NCBI GenBank assembly: GCA_963920665.1
Contig: OY987265.1
Coordinates: 32,431,001-32,495,000 of the forward strand
From: Straminergon stramineum
Lineage: Eukaryota; Streptophyta; Bryopsida; Hypnales; Calliergonaceae
DNA length: 64,000 nt
Direction: 5' to 3'
A model generated the notes under the pieces. The model was not told where the DNA came from. It did not search any database and saw nothing but the letters and a program-made list of their open reading frames with translations. Within the stretch, counting starts at the first letter, position 1. Each line of letters opens with the position of its first letter. The translations under genes and the position numbers were made by a program. This document shows positions 11,601-26,100 of the stretch, piece after piece.

Positions 11601-14600
11601 GTGCAAGTTTGAGTTTTGAACAAAAATCAATTGAAGTATATTTTTCTATCAAAATTGTAACTAGAGCTTTGTTGCTCTTCACTCTATTGACAATTTCAGG
11701 TTTGGACAACAATTTTTTCTTGATGTTCATCATTTGCAATGCATGAAATCTTCAATAATAAATTCATGAAGAACTTTGTGCCTGAAAATTCCATTGCTTC
11801 TATTGTTTGACTTCAAAATTCCAAGGCTTCAAACAAGTCTATTCACTCCTAAAAAAATTTAAAATATCACCTTAACCAAGTTCCCACCTAAAAGTTGCCT
11901 CTAGAATTTCTGGAATGATGAGGTCATTAAATACAAAACCACCTCTAGGTAAGGCCTAGAAGAATCCAAAACATATGGATCATTTCCAACCCCTAAATGC
12001 CCAAGGCCTTTTTTAAGTCAAAGCTTTGATGAGTTACTCTCTTTTTTTGAATTGCAACAATAAAATCTTAAATTGGATGTATTATGGATCACTTGTATCC
12101 TTAATTTTGGAGCTTTTTGTACAAGATAAACAGACCTATTGCTATATACTCAAATTAGCAATCCAAATACCTTGGAAACAACTTTTGTCAAGAGGGTAAT
12201 AATAATTGCAAGAAACACTTGTCCTATTTTTTTGTCCCCTAGGCCTTGGACAAGTGGTTTTTTTGCTCATAACTTTTGCATCTTTTGTTTTTTTGGTGTG
12301 AGATTTGGAAGAAAGTTACCCGAGGCAGTTGAAAAAATTTAGAAAGTTTTTCAAAATTTTCAAAATTATTTTGCTATTTTCAAACAAACACTAATTAGAT
12401 GTCTACCTTGGCCATTTGGGGAGATTTTAGTACTATTTTTGACCCAAAAATGAAAATTTGAAGCTCAAAATTCGTAAACATGGACTTCTAATAAAGTTAT
12501 ACAAGTCCAAGAATCTATTTCTAAAAATATGAAATTTTCCACCCTCCACATATGCTCAAAGTGAACTACCTTTGCACAAGTGCAAAGAATACAATTTTTC
12601 CCAAAGATGAAAATTGTTGAGAAGGAACAAGATAAGGAACATCTTCAAGTTAGAAAACATGAATTTTACTATTTTGAATTTATGAATATTTTTACCATTT
12701 TCTAAAAATCAAACATCAAAGTAACTTTTTTTCCATTTTCTTGGTATTTGGTATTGTACTTTATTTGTTCATAAATTTTAGAGATAAATTTTTCTTGGTC
12801 TTAATTTTTAGTGAAACTCTATTCTCAATGCTTTACAAATTATCTATATTTTATTGTATTTAAAAAATATATATTTCAACACAATAATCCAAGGCACTTG
12901 CTTTTGTGCATTTTATAGAATAAACCAAAGGCAAGTGGAATTCTATCATTCTAATCAAAATTGTAATTGGTATTCAAATTGGTCAAGCGTAAAATTACAA
13001 AAAACTTTGATAGGAAGTTATGAACTAGCCATAAGCATCCAAAACATATCCTAAAATCATTAGCAAATAAACCTTAAACCAACTCTAGTACATCCCAATA
13101 CCACCCAACATATTCATAAAAACCACCCCCATTAACCCCTAAAAGTTCCTTTGCATTTTGACCCCCCCAAAATGCAAAAAATGGTCTCTTTTGTGTCAAG
13201 ATTTTCCAATGAATTTTATTTTTAAAATGACAATTGTCACCATAAGATCTAAATCTCAACTTCATATAAAATATATTAGAAAACATTCAAACTAAAATTC
13301 CTTCTCATTTGTGAAATCTACTTACTCAAAGTAGGAAGTATTTTTTTTAAATTGCATATATGCTTGTAGGCCCGTGGGGATATCCCAACTTCAAAATTCA
13401 ATGGAATTAGAGGATGCTGAATTTAGTTGCATCCTTCAGTATATGTAAATGTTATGGTTGGAAACTAACATACTAAATATTCATTGACTTGGAATTCACT
13501 TTTTGGAAAACTTATGCACCTTATATTACTACAATTCCTTTGAAAAGAATTAAACATCCAAAAATATCAATAAATTTATAAAAAATTCAAAAATGTCTTT
13601 CCTACAATCCGAATGATAGATACTTGTATCATAATGTCAAAAAGTGAGAAAAAAAATAAACTCAAATAAAGTACTAAAACACAATTTTTATGGCCTGAAA
13701 GATGATTTATCATACCATTGCCCTTAAGGAAGAATATGCTCTAGTGACATTTATGGGTGCAAATTATATTTTTAGATTCTCATTGAGAATTTGTACCCGA
13801 AATTATAAATTTGGCATGCAAACTAGTCTAAAGTTAATGATAATCCAAAGCAATTGACTAAAACCTTGCAAACTACAATTTGGTTGAACAGAATTGTAGG
13901 GGTTGAAACACCTCTATTATGAATGAATATGTCATCAAAACAATCAACTTCAAATCATAATTTATGAATTGCTTAAACACCATTATTCAATTCCAAGACC
14001 ATAACATCATTTGAATTAGATTTCACTTGCCTATGCAAGTCTACCTACTAGTGGAATTATATATATGTCCATAGAATGCATTATAAGAAGTTCCACTTGG
14101 TAAGCAATTTAAGTTACCTATAGAAAAAAATTAAGTAGATTGTTACATGGATCAAAGCACCATTGACATGATAACTTGGATAAAATAAATTCTTCAAATT
14201 TCTTACAAAGAATAATGCCCACTATTCAAAATTTTGAAAGTTGCATGATGTCATGATCAATTGTAAACCTCCATATCTTTTATTTCATTTGCCCCATCTT
14301 TGAACTGACTTAAAAAATGATTATAAAAGAATGCAATTAGTTTAGAATGGTGATATATATATGTTCCATTGATTGTTAATTACACTTACTTATTTGAGGT
14401 CAAACGGAAAACATAACACATATTGAATATTAGAGTTGGACTTAACCCTTCAATCACAGAAATTTCATGTCTGGACTTGGTCAAACTTCATTAGATTTTT
14501 ACATTAAAACACCCATTTCAAAAAGCTGATATCCTTACGTGTAGTAATGTATTTCAAATTTTCATTTTATTTTTTCAAAATTAAAAAAATTAAAATATAT

Positions 14601-17600
14601 ATGATTTTAAAGAAATCATTGTAAAAATCATATTAATTGTAAAAATGCTGAAAATAGTATGAATGTTTTTTAAGAAAAATGGAAATAATTGTAACAAGCA
14701 TTATGATGTAATTGATGTACTCATTGAGCTCACACTAAGATAAATTGGATATAAAAAGTTCAAAAGTGGTGTATTTAGAGCTTTTAAGATACTATCTTCA
14801 AAGTTTCATAAAAATTAAATTTTAATAGTTTTGAAAAAAATTCAAAGGGAGTAAAAAGTAGATTATTGAAGCTATATTTTCATAGTTAAACTTAAAAGCA
14901 TTTAAAATCAAGAACTATATGAAAATTCATGTGCTGACTTTCAAAATGCCTATGGGGCATTGGGGCTTTCAATGTCCTTTAAGGGTTAAAGAATATCTTT
15001 AATAGATACAATACTTATTGTCACTATCTTCTAAGCTCTCCAAAGTCCATATTATGATGTTGAACAAAGTACTTCAAGACTCTATTTTGTTGAAATAACT
15101 TTTCATTCATCAAAAGTAATACTTGAATTGTTGGAGACAACATTCATTCAATATAGAAAGAATTATTTTTGAAATTCTTTAATTCAAGGCTTGCTAATGT
15201 ACTAGAAGACCATCTTCTCCAAATTTCGGCTTCATATTCTTTAGGAAGGGCATAAAATAATACTCCAAAACAATTGCAAATGTGACATGATTTCAAAAAC
15301 CAATATTTTGAACCAAATTATCTATAGTAAATCATAATTCTTTTTACCTAAGTTTAAATGACTTCTCCTCCTTTACTAAAAATTTCAACTACAAATAGAT
15401 CAATATTCTAAAGTTTGTGCTTGAAGATCACTCCAAAAATAATATATCAAAAAAGCTTTCCTTGCAATCATCCTATAGATATTGTGCAATTCAAGAGCTA
15501 AGAGGTTAACCCTAAAGGTCCAAATAATGTTATTTTTGGCAAAATAGCAATTTGGGGCAACTCACTATAAATGGGATTTTTATTTTATTTTCTTTGAAAT
15601 TTTCATAAAACATGTGCTTGAGGAGTAGCCTTAAGGCCCAAAAAATTTCATCACTTTTGAATACATGGTTAAAAAATTATTGTATAATATGTGATTTTCA
15701 TTGCTTGGGAGGTCGACTAAGGCACTAAGTAGCTCAAAAAAAATCTTCAAAAATAGTTTTTTTAAGAAATAAAAATTTATAATTTGTTCTTTAGATTTAT
15801 TTATACTTGAATCATTCCATTTTGATTAATGAGATGAAAGTTAAGAGGACTTTTAGTTTGTTAGTTATGGAATCTCTACTCTAAAATAAACTTTGAAGTC
15901 TTTTATTTAACTCAATTTTCCATATTTTTGAATGTTTTTTTAGAAGAAATTGGTTCTAGATTGTTTATTAAAATATTACATCCATTGGGATTGTCATTTT
16001 TCAATTCTACAACTAAATTCTTAAAAATTTAGTATTTTAAATTATATTCAATTTCTTTCCATTGATTATTTTTTTCAAGTATAAATAGGAAATTTAAAAA
16101 AAAAATCTTTTTAGGTTTATTCAACTTCATTCTTCAATATATTATGGAGAGAAACAAGTTGTAGTATCTACAAATTTTTGTGTAAAAAGTTTGAAAGATG
16201 AAATTTAACCATTTGGGAAGAGCTGAAAATACTTCTTTTTGAAATTCAAGTGACTTGATTGTGCAATTGGTAAGGTTTCTTATACTGAAATTTTAGGAGG
16301 GTTTTACTTTCACAAGTTAATTAAAAGATCCTACAATTGGATTTGTTCATAAATAAATATGGATGAAGATTTTAGCCTTGCTTCGAGTTTAAGTATTTTG
16401 AAGCAATTTTAGGCCTAAAAACATCAAAAACCTTTAGTGGTTAATATTACAAATCATATCAAATATACATAATTGGCTATAATAGATACATTTAAACATA
16501 TTACTTGAATAGCCTTTGCAATTGTGAAAGCTTGAGCATGTGAAAAATTATTTTTTGTCAATAATACATTTTTGATATATATATATATATATTGTCAATT
16601 ATTAAAGAAATTTCATACTTGTAGTGATAAAGCCAAAGTTTGGGATTGGAATTTAGTGTATACAACAATTAGATCATTCTCACAATAATTTGATTGTTCT
16701 TGCAACATTAAAACTTACATGCTAATGAATATCACAAGCAACCCAAGTGTGAGTTGTTTGCGAAAATTACAATTATTTGGCTTCTTTGTTGTTTGATAGT
16801 AAGGAATATAGGGATTTTATTGAAAATTGTACAGAACTTTTTTTTTCTTGAAACACATGGACAATTTCCAATTATAAAGAACTTTGGAAGTATAGATTTG
16901 GTGCCAAATATTCTTATTTACATAGAGGATTAAGTCATGAGTTCAATATTTTGTTGATAACATTAAAAATGTAATCTAAAAATATTATAAAGTTTTATTT
17001 TGCCTTGAAAGGACGGATCTTCAAAAGTGAGGAGAATCAAACAGAGAATCCAAGGAAAAAATTGAAGATTGAATTGAAAATTATTTGTTTTAGCAATAAG
17101 GTACCAATAAAAACATTGATGCCATTACCACTAACAAAGGGTATGTACTGTACAAGTAAGGTTTGTTTGGGCATTTTTGAGATTTGACAAAGTGGTCAAT
17201 TTTTCTAAAGTACAGTTATCAATTGATAATGCATTCCATTAGAATTACTACAATAGTGCACTCGTGCTAGTATTTTAATGTATTTTTTCTTCTCAATGCA
17301 CACTGACATATTTTATCCAATTTTTTGTGTGCATATGATGTAATTTTATTTTGAATTCCTCACCTAGATTTTCTTGCTTAATCCACTTTAACCCTTTGTT
17401 TTGGAATCCATGAGCTCTTTTTCTTCTACTTGCATTTACATGTTAAATAATGCTTGTAGTCATTTTTTATTTGGATGTTCTTAATGTACGAATTTGTGTG
17501 AATGAAAAACTCTTTCTTACATTGAATAATTTTCTATTTATTTTGTGGAATGATATCGTGTTATCAATTGTGAATGAAATGTGGTAGGATATCAAGTAGA

Positions 17601-18706
17601 ATACCATTTGCAAACACATAATGCATAAGGTGTGCAAGTTGGATCTAATAATTATTTTTCAAATTGATTGCTTTATTTCTTAGAAAAAATTTATTTAAGA
17701 AAAATAGATCAAATGTACCCTACACTAAAACAAAAAAAGTTATCCAAATAATTAAAAGAAAGCTTGAATGCTTCATGTTGGAAAATTAGGAAATAGGTAA
17801 GAGTTATTTAAAATTTAGAATGGATAGATAATATCTCTTACAAAAATTTCCCTTAGACAATCCTAATTTTACAATCATTCACATAGTATCCATATTGAGT
17901 TTTTTTCATTTTAAAATTTCTTCATACCAAATGATTTGACTACCATAGTAGATCTTGTAAATCACAAAATTGAAAAAATAGTCAAGTGATGAGCCCTAAT
18001 AGAACTAGTGTCAAATTTTGCCAAGGTGCTTACATTTCAATTTCTCACAATCTTAGACCTATATAACTACTTCATATATAGTGAGGTGTTCACTTTATGA
18101 TAAAGATTTGAAGAAATTAATTTAGACTACATTTCTAATAATTTCCATGGATAAAACGGTACTATGAGGTCAGTCTAGTTGAAGTCATTGATTTTGGGCC
18201 TTTGTGTCAAGACTTGTACTTTGAAGTGCTCCATAAGTTTTAGCATGGTATTTCATAAATAAATGTCACTTAGCCCCCCTTGCTCAATAATTGTCTCATT
18301 ATTTGTTAAAATGAGACAATTTGCAATCTATATTTTTCTTGACCCTACATTTAGATGATAATAAGTGTTCAATATTGAAAGAATTTGGTAAATTGAGACA
18401 ATGAAAATGGCCTTTGGTTTCTAGACTAGATTTTGCAAGTTTTTAATTTTCTAGAGTATATTAAATACTTATTATAACCCTTAAATACCTAATGCGCCAC
18501 TAAATAAAATATTATCAAATTACTACTTTTAGTAAAAATTCAAGTGAATATATTTTAACTTTGATTTTAGTATCAATTTGATGAATTATTCAATTGAAAA
18601 ATTACTCAATTTCAATGATGTTTCAAAATTTTCAATGATATTTACAAATTTTCTATTCAAGATCTTGTGCAAGTATGTCCACTATAAAACTTTGATTTCT
18701 TATATC
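5617..18706. other. AT-rich intergenic region without recognisable genes
   Basis: No reading frame here shows a recognisable domain, plausible splicing or coding-like composition. A fragment ttcttgtagtgcac at about 5653 resembles a CACTA right end, but no partner end was found. Around 6100-7100 the composition is less AT-biased and resembles decayed repeat-encoded sequence, but no family is recognised. A short (AT)n run lies at 16574-16594. The rest shows only homopolymer and AT-rich sequence. Confidence 0.5.
16574..16594. repeat. (AT)n microsatellite
   Basis: An uninterrupted run of alternating A and T about 20 bases long within AT-rich intergenic DNA. Confidence 0.85.
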
Positions 18707-18716
18707 AGGGACTTTT

Positions 18717-18894
18717 TTTTTGACACAAGTGTGTTGAAGAATACACAGCAAGGGGTCTGTCAAGAAGAAAGGCTGATTTTACGCTAGATAAATTAACCTG
18801 TCACAGCTAGGTATCAAACCCACAACCACTCCATTCGGTTTGAGTACCTTTCTACCATCATCCAGTAGTTTAGGGTCATCTCGGACCATATGTA
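18717..18894 (-). mobile_element. tRNA-derived SINE
   Basis: Read on the - strand, the element contains TGGTAGAAAGG at 18857-18847, a full match to the RNA polymerase III box A consensus TRGYNNARNGG. It then has GGTTTGATACC at 18820-18810, which matches box B GGTTCRANNCC except for one C-to-T change. Their spacing (about 37 nt start to start) fits a tRNA-type promoter. The - strand 3' end finishes in a poly(A) run (poly(T) on +, just inside 18717). The body is flanked by a direct repeat AGGGACTTTT at 18707-18716 and 18895-18904, the target duplication expected of L1-type retrotransposition. The unit is about 178 bp and non-coding. The source tRNA and family name are not determined. Confidence 0.75.
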
Positions 18895-18904
18895 AGGGAC
18901 TTTT

Positions 18905-21403
18905 GAAAATGAGTGTCAAATACATACAATCTTGAAAAAAGAATCACATTAAAAATTTCAAACTCATTTATAAAAATTGAAAAGTAGATTTTGAGAAGTT
19001 GTAAATTAATAGTTGTTGCATGTGTTATGTCCAAATTCATCTCTAGAATTGATAATTTTAGGAAAATCATTATAAAGTTCTATTTGGAAGCATATTTTGT
19101 AATTGATATACCAATGAAAGTTGTAAGATTTGATTCTTAGATTTCATTTGTATGGTTAGATTCACTAATGCTATCACGAATATTTTTTCATAAATTTTGA
19201 AAGAGGAATTCCAAAATTCCTTCAAAATTCAATTATAAGCATTATTTTATTCAATATGTTATCATTTTTTGAGTAAAATTTTGTTGGAATGGATTTGAAA
19301 TGAGGTTCTCATCACATGATGAATTTTTGAAATTTTCGTGTTCTTAAAATCTATGGCCTCATTGTGGCAAATCTAGTTTTGAACTAAAGTCAATGCAATT
19401 TGACCACTTGACATACTTGTGCATTCGAAATTTTAGAAAAATATGTACTCTAGTAATACCAAATCCAACCCTTAGATAGGACAACAATTTGATAACATAT
19501 CTCCACAAATTATTATAACTTTCATCCAAGTAGTTAGGAGGATGAAACTCGAGTTTCAATCTATCCATCGTCTAGAAAATGGACTTCAGAGTGCTTAGGG
19601 GTTAACTTCATAATTCTTCTTGACTTCAATTCTAGATTTCACATGTAAAAAGTAGATTGATAGACTTCAAATCGCTTTCATAGTTTTGACCCCTAGTGAT
19701 CAACCTTCAATATAACATTGTAATCTTTCAATCTATAAATAATATTGTTGTATTTTCTTTTCCTAGCTAGGTGATTCATAATATCTTAAAAAGAGACAAC
19801 CCATTACTCTCCAAATATTAAGAACCCCCTGAAACTCATCATAAAATATTTTTTTTCACATCCCCATACATGACATATATACATTGATAAGGATATTGAT
19901 ATGCATATGGATATGTTGTACAGATAGAAGATATGGATATCAATATTATATATAGATATTATATACAAATATTGGCATTTAGATATCATGTATGGATGTA
20001 TTATATTGTTAAGCACTTTTGAGTGGATAGTGTAAAACTATGCACCATGACAAAACAAATTAATGAAAATTTAATTTCAACCTCACCCCCTCTGATAGTT
20101 TTGGTAGGGTCCAATTTGTCAAAGATTTTAAATTTCAATTGAAGTTAACCTTGAACCCCACTTCCCCTTCTTGTAATTTTGGGAGGGTGGGATTGCAAAC
20201 AATGAATATGGGATAATCCCATACTGTTGTATCTGTATCCCATCATCCGTATTTGTATATTGCTATATCATATTTGTAATCGTATTCGTATCGTATTTCG
20301 TATGTAGATCTGATGGCTATTGATTTTTCTCATGGCTAGGGGATGGAATTTTTTTGAAATGAATTGGATGGCTCCTAATTTTTGGGGGGTGACAGGGGGA
20401 ATTTTTTTGAGGGGGGAGTGTGACAGACTCTTTTCAGTGGATAGTATCAATGGATGTAGTATATGGTACGTAAATGAATATGGCATATAGATACGATTTA
20501 CGGCACATGTTTCATACCAATAATTGTTATCATCTATGCATTCAAAAAAGATACAAGATTTGAGGGTAATAAAAAATTGAATATAATTTGAAAAAAAATT
20601 GATTAATAAAAGTAATAAAAAGACAAAAAATAAAAAGTAAATTCGATCAAGGGTTTCAGGCTTTGGTATCCTTCTTGAGTGACTCATCCACTCAAAAGGG
20701 ACATCTTATAAAATATGCTCCACAATACATCTAGTTTGAATTCATATAATTATGATTTTAAAACAATGGATGAAACTAATTAAAAATTTGACTTCTGGGG
20801 TAATTTTCAAAAAACTCAAAAAAGACCTTGGTCTTGGGTCATTTACGGGTTAAAATGTCCAACAAAGGATTCGGGATAATCTTCTAGTACTCATAAATAT
20901 GCAAATTCATGTCTAGATCTGTACTTGGTGATACCTTTAGGCTGATTAAATTCAATAAAAAATATTAGGCCAGTCCTTCAATAAATCTTCTTCAGAAAGA
21001 CTTGCTAAAACAATGAGTGCCTCATGCTCATTGTCATTGTGACAGCCACTTCCTCCTCAACATATGCTCTTGTATGATTACTCATCACCAGTTTAAGAAA
21101 AAAATGGTGGTTACTTAGTTCATAGTTAGCGGGTGGAATGGGAAAAAAATCAGTTGGAATTTGAAAATGTAGGCAAAAAAACTGGTGAAAAAAATTGTTA
21201 AATTACTATTTAAAGTAAAAAAATAGAGAAAGTAACGGGAGTCGGTACCGGAAAAAACGTTTCAATATGCAAATTGAAGGAAAATAGTAGATAAAACTCA
21301 AAAAATTGTACCAAACACTACTCATCACCATCTAATTATACCTCCAAATGCATCTTCACAGATCATGATTTAGGAAGTTCAAGGATAAACCCTGAGGGAA
21401 CGG
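18905..21403. other. AT-rich intergenic region with degenerate short repeats
   Basis: No gene is supported. Around 19870-20300 and 20440-20500 the sequence is made of degenerate GATATGGATAT and GTATCCGTAT-like words. A phrase like ctttt(g/c)agtggata recurs near 20012 and 20428 and, inverted, near 20683. Two similar blocks with C-rich centres followed by tttt(g)gtagggt or ttttgggagggt lie at about 20070-20180. They may be remnants of one repeat of unknown class. Confidence 0.4.
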
Positions 21404-21537
21404 ATATTTCGTCAAAATGGCAATATTCCACAAACTTAGCATTTCAGGTTTAGACAATGTGGTCTGAAATCTATACCAAACCTAGAAAATGAATGGAAAA
21501 ATGGCATAATTATGAATACCTCCATTTTAATGAAAGA
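21404..21537. mobile_element. MITE-like repeat, left copy (flanks helicase)
   Basis: The block starts ATTTCGTCAAAATGGCA and ends CCATTTTAATGAAA, so its ends are inverted repeats. Its middle contains GTTTAGACAATGTGGTCTGA followed by AATCTATAC. A related block with the same ends and the same middle lies at 27833-27982, on the other side of the helicase gene. Confidence 0.55.
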
Positions 21538-23142
21538 TCTGGTAAGGATATTTGATTACCCTACTTGAAGGTCAAATTCGACATACATTAATCAAATATA
21601 TTTCATGTATTTGAAGCCCTTGATTTACTCGAAATTTGGAGAATCCTCATGCATGAGCCGTCCTATCAGCTGCCGCCCTCCGAGACCGTTCTCCCGCTCA
21701 ATTGTATTCATGTCATTTAAACAAAACTAAAGCGGTGGTCAGGCGGGCCCTCGAGACTATGAGCACCGCCTTCATCAATACGTATATAGCTATGGCCGCA
21801 CCAATTGCTTGCCTCAATTGCTGCTCTAGTACGAGGATTCAATTCCCGCTCATGAGCATTCTGCGTTATTGTGCCGTCCAGAAGAATATTTAGTATGAAA
21901 TCATCACTAGCTTAGCTTGTCCGTAATGTATGCAAGGCCTGTATGTAGGTTTAATTTATAGCTGGAGTCCTTGCTAGCTAGCTGCAGCAACTCTATGCAA
22001 TGGCTGCGTGAGACTCACGGCGGTAATTTTAAAATCGGGACGTGTCCGAGTCGAAGTTCATGATTTAGTCACTGCGAGTTCTTTGACATTGTAACCACGG
22101 CGAGTTTAATGGAAATTTTTCAGCTTTAATTTGAAATGGAGCAATCCCTCTCTCACAATATTATGATGGTTTTCCAGCACTGCGGATTCGGGTTCTGAAT
22201 TGAGACTGTTCGATCTGAGGCAGAAGAAGCTTGAAAATCGTAGAAGGTAAGTTCAAGTTGTAGTTGAATTAGAAAGTGGAGATCGAGACGATATTAGTTA
22301 TTCCATTTTCAGCGGTATGTTCATTTGTTGACGTGACAAAACTGAGTATAAGGCATGGCATCGCCGTGGTCTCGCATTTTCGATCGTGGACGTTGATGTC
22401 GTGATTGGAGCATGCTCAACCCGATGGTACAGAGTACTAGTAGTTTTCGTGTTTTGAAAAGTTAATGTGCCGCTCGGAATATTAAGTGTGGTGATATTAA
22501 TTGTAATTTTTGCACAAACTATTTAGGTAGCGTTACCACTAGCAGTAGCATTAAAAAATGGCTGCGCGCATGATACAGCCGGGAGCTTGGTGGGGTAGAA
22601 GTAATTGAGCTTGAGCTCCTGGCCTTGTAACAGGTTTTAGTAAATTGGGATTAGTTTCATTAGCTTGCTTATTTGTTGATGAAATTGAGTAGATCGAAGT
22701 CTGTAGGCAATCAGAATGGTTTTGACCGACAATTACGTACACTGGAAGCATGCCTAACTCAGAGTGATCGGGTTACATACTGTACTCGCATACTGTACTC
22801 GTTTGTTTTTGGCATTGTGAAACAAAAGCTTACATGCTGTAGACGTCGATTATGTGGTGTCACCAAGAAGTTCATTGAGAGAAAGGTTGTCGACGGATCG
22901 AATGGTCTTAGAGCGGATATATCCGTGCTTGAATTTTCACAGGAGAGCCAATCCCGATTTGCCAAGTGAAGGGTAAATGTGCTTTAATCTTGCCACTAAA
23001 GTTCATTGAATTGTTTGTTCGCTCCTCTTAAGCACTGTGGCTGAATCGTAAGCCATTCTATTAGAGCAGTACTTATGTGACGTTTCAAAACATAGTTTCC
23101 AGTAGAATTGACTGAATTTGGAAACATATATTTTGTAAACAG
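21538..23142 (+). promoter_or_regulatory. Presumed promoter and 5' leader region of the helicase gene
   Basis: This stretch is clearly less AT-rich than the sequence to its left. A plausible non-coding first exon ends at 22246 before a good donor (aag|gtaagttc). A matching acceptor (gtaaacag) ends at 23142, directly before the helicase start codon region. Several short open frames occur here, but none resembles a known protein. The leader intron is inferred from splice-site quality only. Confidence 0.35.
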
Positions 23143-23143
23143 A

Positions 23144-26100
23144 ATGGGCAATCAGGTTTCCTTCCAGATGCCTGGCGTACAACGGTCGTCAAATTCAACG
23201 GCGCTGCTGACATCAAACCCTAAGTTTGACACATTGCAATCAAGAGTACTGAGGTGGACAACTAACGACATCATGAACTCCACACTCTTCAAGACACAGG
23301 TATTGATACTAATTTTATCTAATCTCCATGCCATGAACTGACGAAAATTTCGGATTTCAAGTTGGTGCATGCAAGGTAGATTACATGACTGTCTGGATTA
23401 GGGACAGAATGCATGCACTGTATTCTTCAGTCTTTGTCCGCTTTAAGAGATCAACTGATGTTTAAATTCCCGAATTCGACAATAATTTTCTGAGAAATTA
23501 GATGCAAGACATTCCAATGGAGTTTCCTACAACATCGGAGTACCTCAGAGCATTCCGCGTGCCGCTTCTGGAGGAAGTGCGAACTCAAGTACATCAAGCT
23601 TTCGAAAAGAGTATTAAATAAGGCAACTGTGTTCCTGTGAAAGACACCTGCAAATTGATTTCCAAGACAGCGAAAAACCGAGACCCGTCCATGAGGAAAT
23701 TTAACATGTCGTTGTCTCGGCACAGTCGGCAAATCACCAGTGTCAGATCTATGGACCTCATCCTCTTGTGCTGTGGCGATCTTCCACGGTGGGACTCCAG
23801 ACGGGAGTGCCTCAAGCCGCTGACGCATCAGAAATTTGTGCTTGTTAACGTTGTTTGTGCCAATGATAAACATCCCGTTTTCACTGTAACTGCCTACTTA
23901 CCAGATGGCAGCCCAATCCTTGAGGATCTTCAGTTGCCGTCTGCCAAGAGACCAGCGTGGTTTGTTGTTTTGTTGGGAATGAGTTTGATACCAGCTGATC
24001 GTATCTGGAGATCAATCAATGAGACTGCCTCTGAAGCTGGAGTGTTGAAGACGTCAGTGATGCAAGACGTGCTCCAAATCTACCAACAGGTAATGAATTG
24101 CAACCACTTTCGTGCAAGCTGGAGACTAAATATTTTTTCAAAATGAGAATAATTTTGTGTCTACGGACGGACGGACGATGTCTTAGCTGCATGAAAATTT
24201 GCAGAGAGAACCATCAGGAATCAATTCGCTCGCACTTCCTCAGGAGCCAGAAGCAGCCGAGACATTGAAGCTTGTGGAAGAATATTGCAAATCCAGAAGG
24301 CTTAACGACTCACAAGGAGAATCTCTGAAAAGCGCGCTCGCAGGTTTGCTTTCAATGGATGCCAAATGTCATGTGAGGTTGGTGCAAGGACCGCCGGGTA
24401 CCGGAAAGACGGCGATGCTGGTCCCATTAATTTCTGTACTGGGATTCCTCCAGAGTCGAACTTTAGTTTCGGCTCCAACCAACGCTGCTGTGATCGAGGT
24501 CTGCAAAAGAGTAATCTGCTTACTGACAAAGGGTTCCGAGAAACAGAAGAATCTCTTGGAGCCGCAGCAGGAGATGTTTTCTGCGTTCTGTTCGAGGATT
24601 AGGGGACCCGGTTCGCAAGGTAGTGGAGACGAAAGGCGATGCTCTCCCATTCAATTGTGTGATCTGGTCCTTGTAGGAAGTATGGGAAGAATGGAGGCAT
24701 CAGTTAAAGGAACTTTATTGGGTTAGGTTTTTCTCCCTTACAGAATCCAACGTCTGACCGCAGCTTTGAGTCCGGCTACGGGATGGAAGGGCTGTGTTCC
24801 ATCCGTGGAAACGTTTCTGAACAATGCATGATTCTGGCATATCAAGAAAAAAGAAGAAAGGAAATGATGCATTTTGGAGCTTTGCGAAGGAATTCATGAA
24901 AAAGATGCTTTTTCAAATGGAGAAGCATCTGCTGACGCTCACGAGTGAGCTTCCAAGGTGTCACGTAGATGTGAAGACAAGCAAAGCAATGATCTCCACT
25001 TTGGAGTTGATGAAGAGGATTGTCAATGTCATGCCCAGAAAAGCTCCCGACCAGGCTAAAACCTGGTTCAGTACGATGAAATCAGACAGTGCTTTGTCTG
25101 AATTAGTGGCCAATTTAAGCTTGTCTGGAAGCCGTAACTCCGACATTCCAAAACTGAAATTCCTTCAAGCAAAAGAAGCGCTTCTGACAACGTTGGCTTC
25201 ACGTGCCGGTTGCTACCTGCTGGCCACGAAGCAAAATCCTAAAGGCCGTCAGCCGAAGTACAGGTGGCTACAGTCACAATGCTTCAGGCATGCGAAATTA
25301 GTGTTCAGCACAGTCTCAGCAGCTGGTTCGCCCTTGATGGTTAAAGCCACTTTTCAATGCGCGATTATTGATGAAGCATCGCAGCTGGTAGAAGCAGAGT
25401 CCACCATTATCTCTGGCAAGAGAGGTTTGAAGCAGCTCATTCTAGTTGGGGATCATAAGCAGCTTCCGGTCACAGTGATAAGCAAGGTGAGTGATGCACT
25501 GTGGATTTACTAACTTCTGAAATCTTTAATTTATTCACCCCTAGTAGACCACTGATTCATGGTTTTACAATGACAAATTCGATGGTTTAACTTAAATTTC
25601 AGGTGAGGCCAGTTTTTATTTGTGACGAGAATCAGTGTAAAACATTGTCTATGTTAGTGAAAATGTTAAATAAAATTGAATTAGAGATATTCCCATGTAC
25701 TTTACTGAAAACTCCCACAATAAAGCATAAGACCCAATTCGGGCTTCTCGGTCACTTGAGTGGAGGTTAACTGGTTCAAATCTTCAACCATTGACTAACG
25801 ATTTTTTCGATTGGCTCTTTCAGGTTGCAGAGAAGAGTGGTTATGGTCGCAGCCTCTTTGACAGGCTTCAAACTTTAAAGCACGGTTGCCGCCACATGTT
25901 GAACATCCAGTACCGGATGAAACCTGAAATCAGCCGCTTCCCGAACTCGCAGTTCTACGAGGGTGGAGTTAAAGATGGAGCCAATGTGCTTTCACAGGAG
26001 TATGGGATACGCTTGGCTGGTGCATCAAGTTACGCAGCTTACGCTTTTGTGAATTGCAGATTTGGAGTTGACGAAGCGCTACAAAAAGGTTGGAAGAATT

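Noticed and set aside
13690..13920. Possible Ty1-copia RNase H remnant (phrase like KEEYALV)
   Set aside because: Only a few residues match by eye and the surrounding frames are full of stops; not enough to call a retrotransposon.
20268..20687. 139-codon open frame on the - strand
   Set aside because: Composition follows AT-rich repeats and no domain is recognisable.
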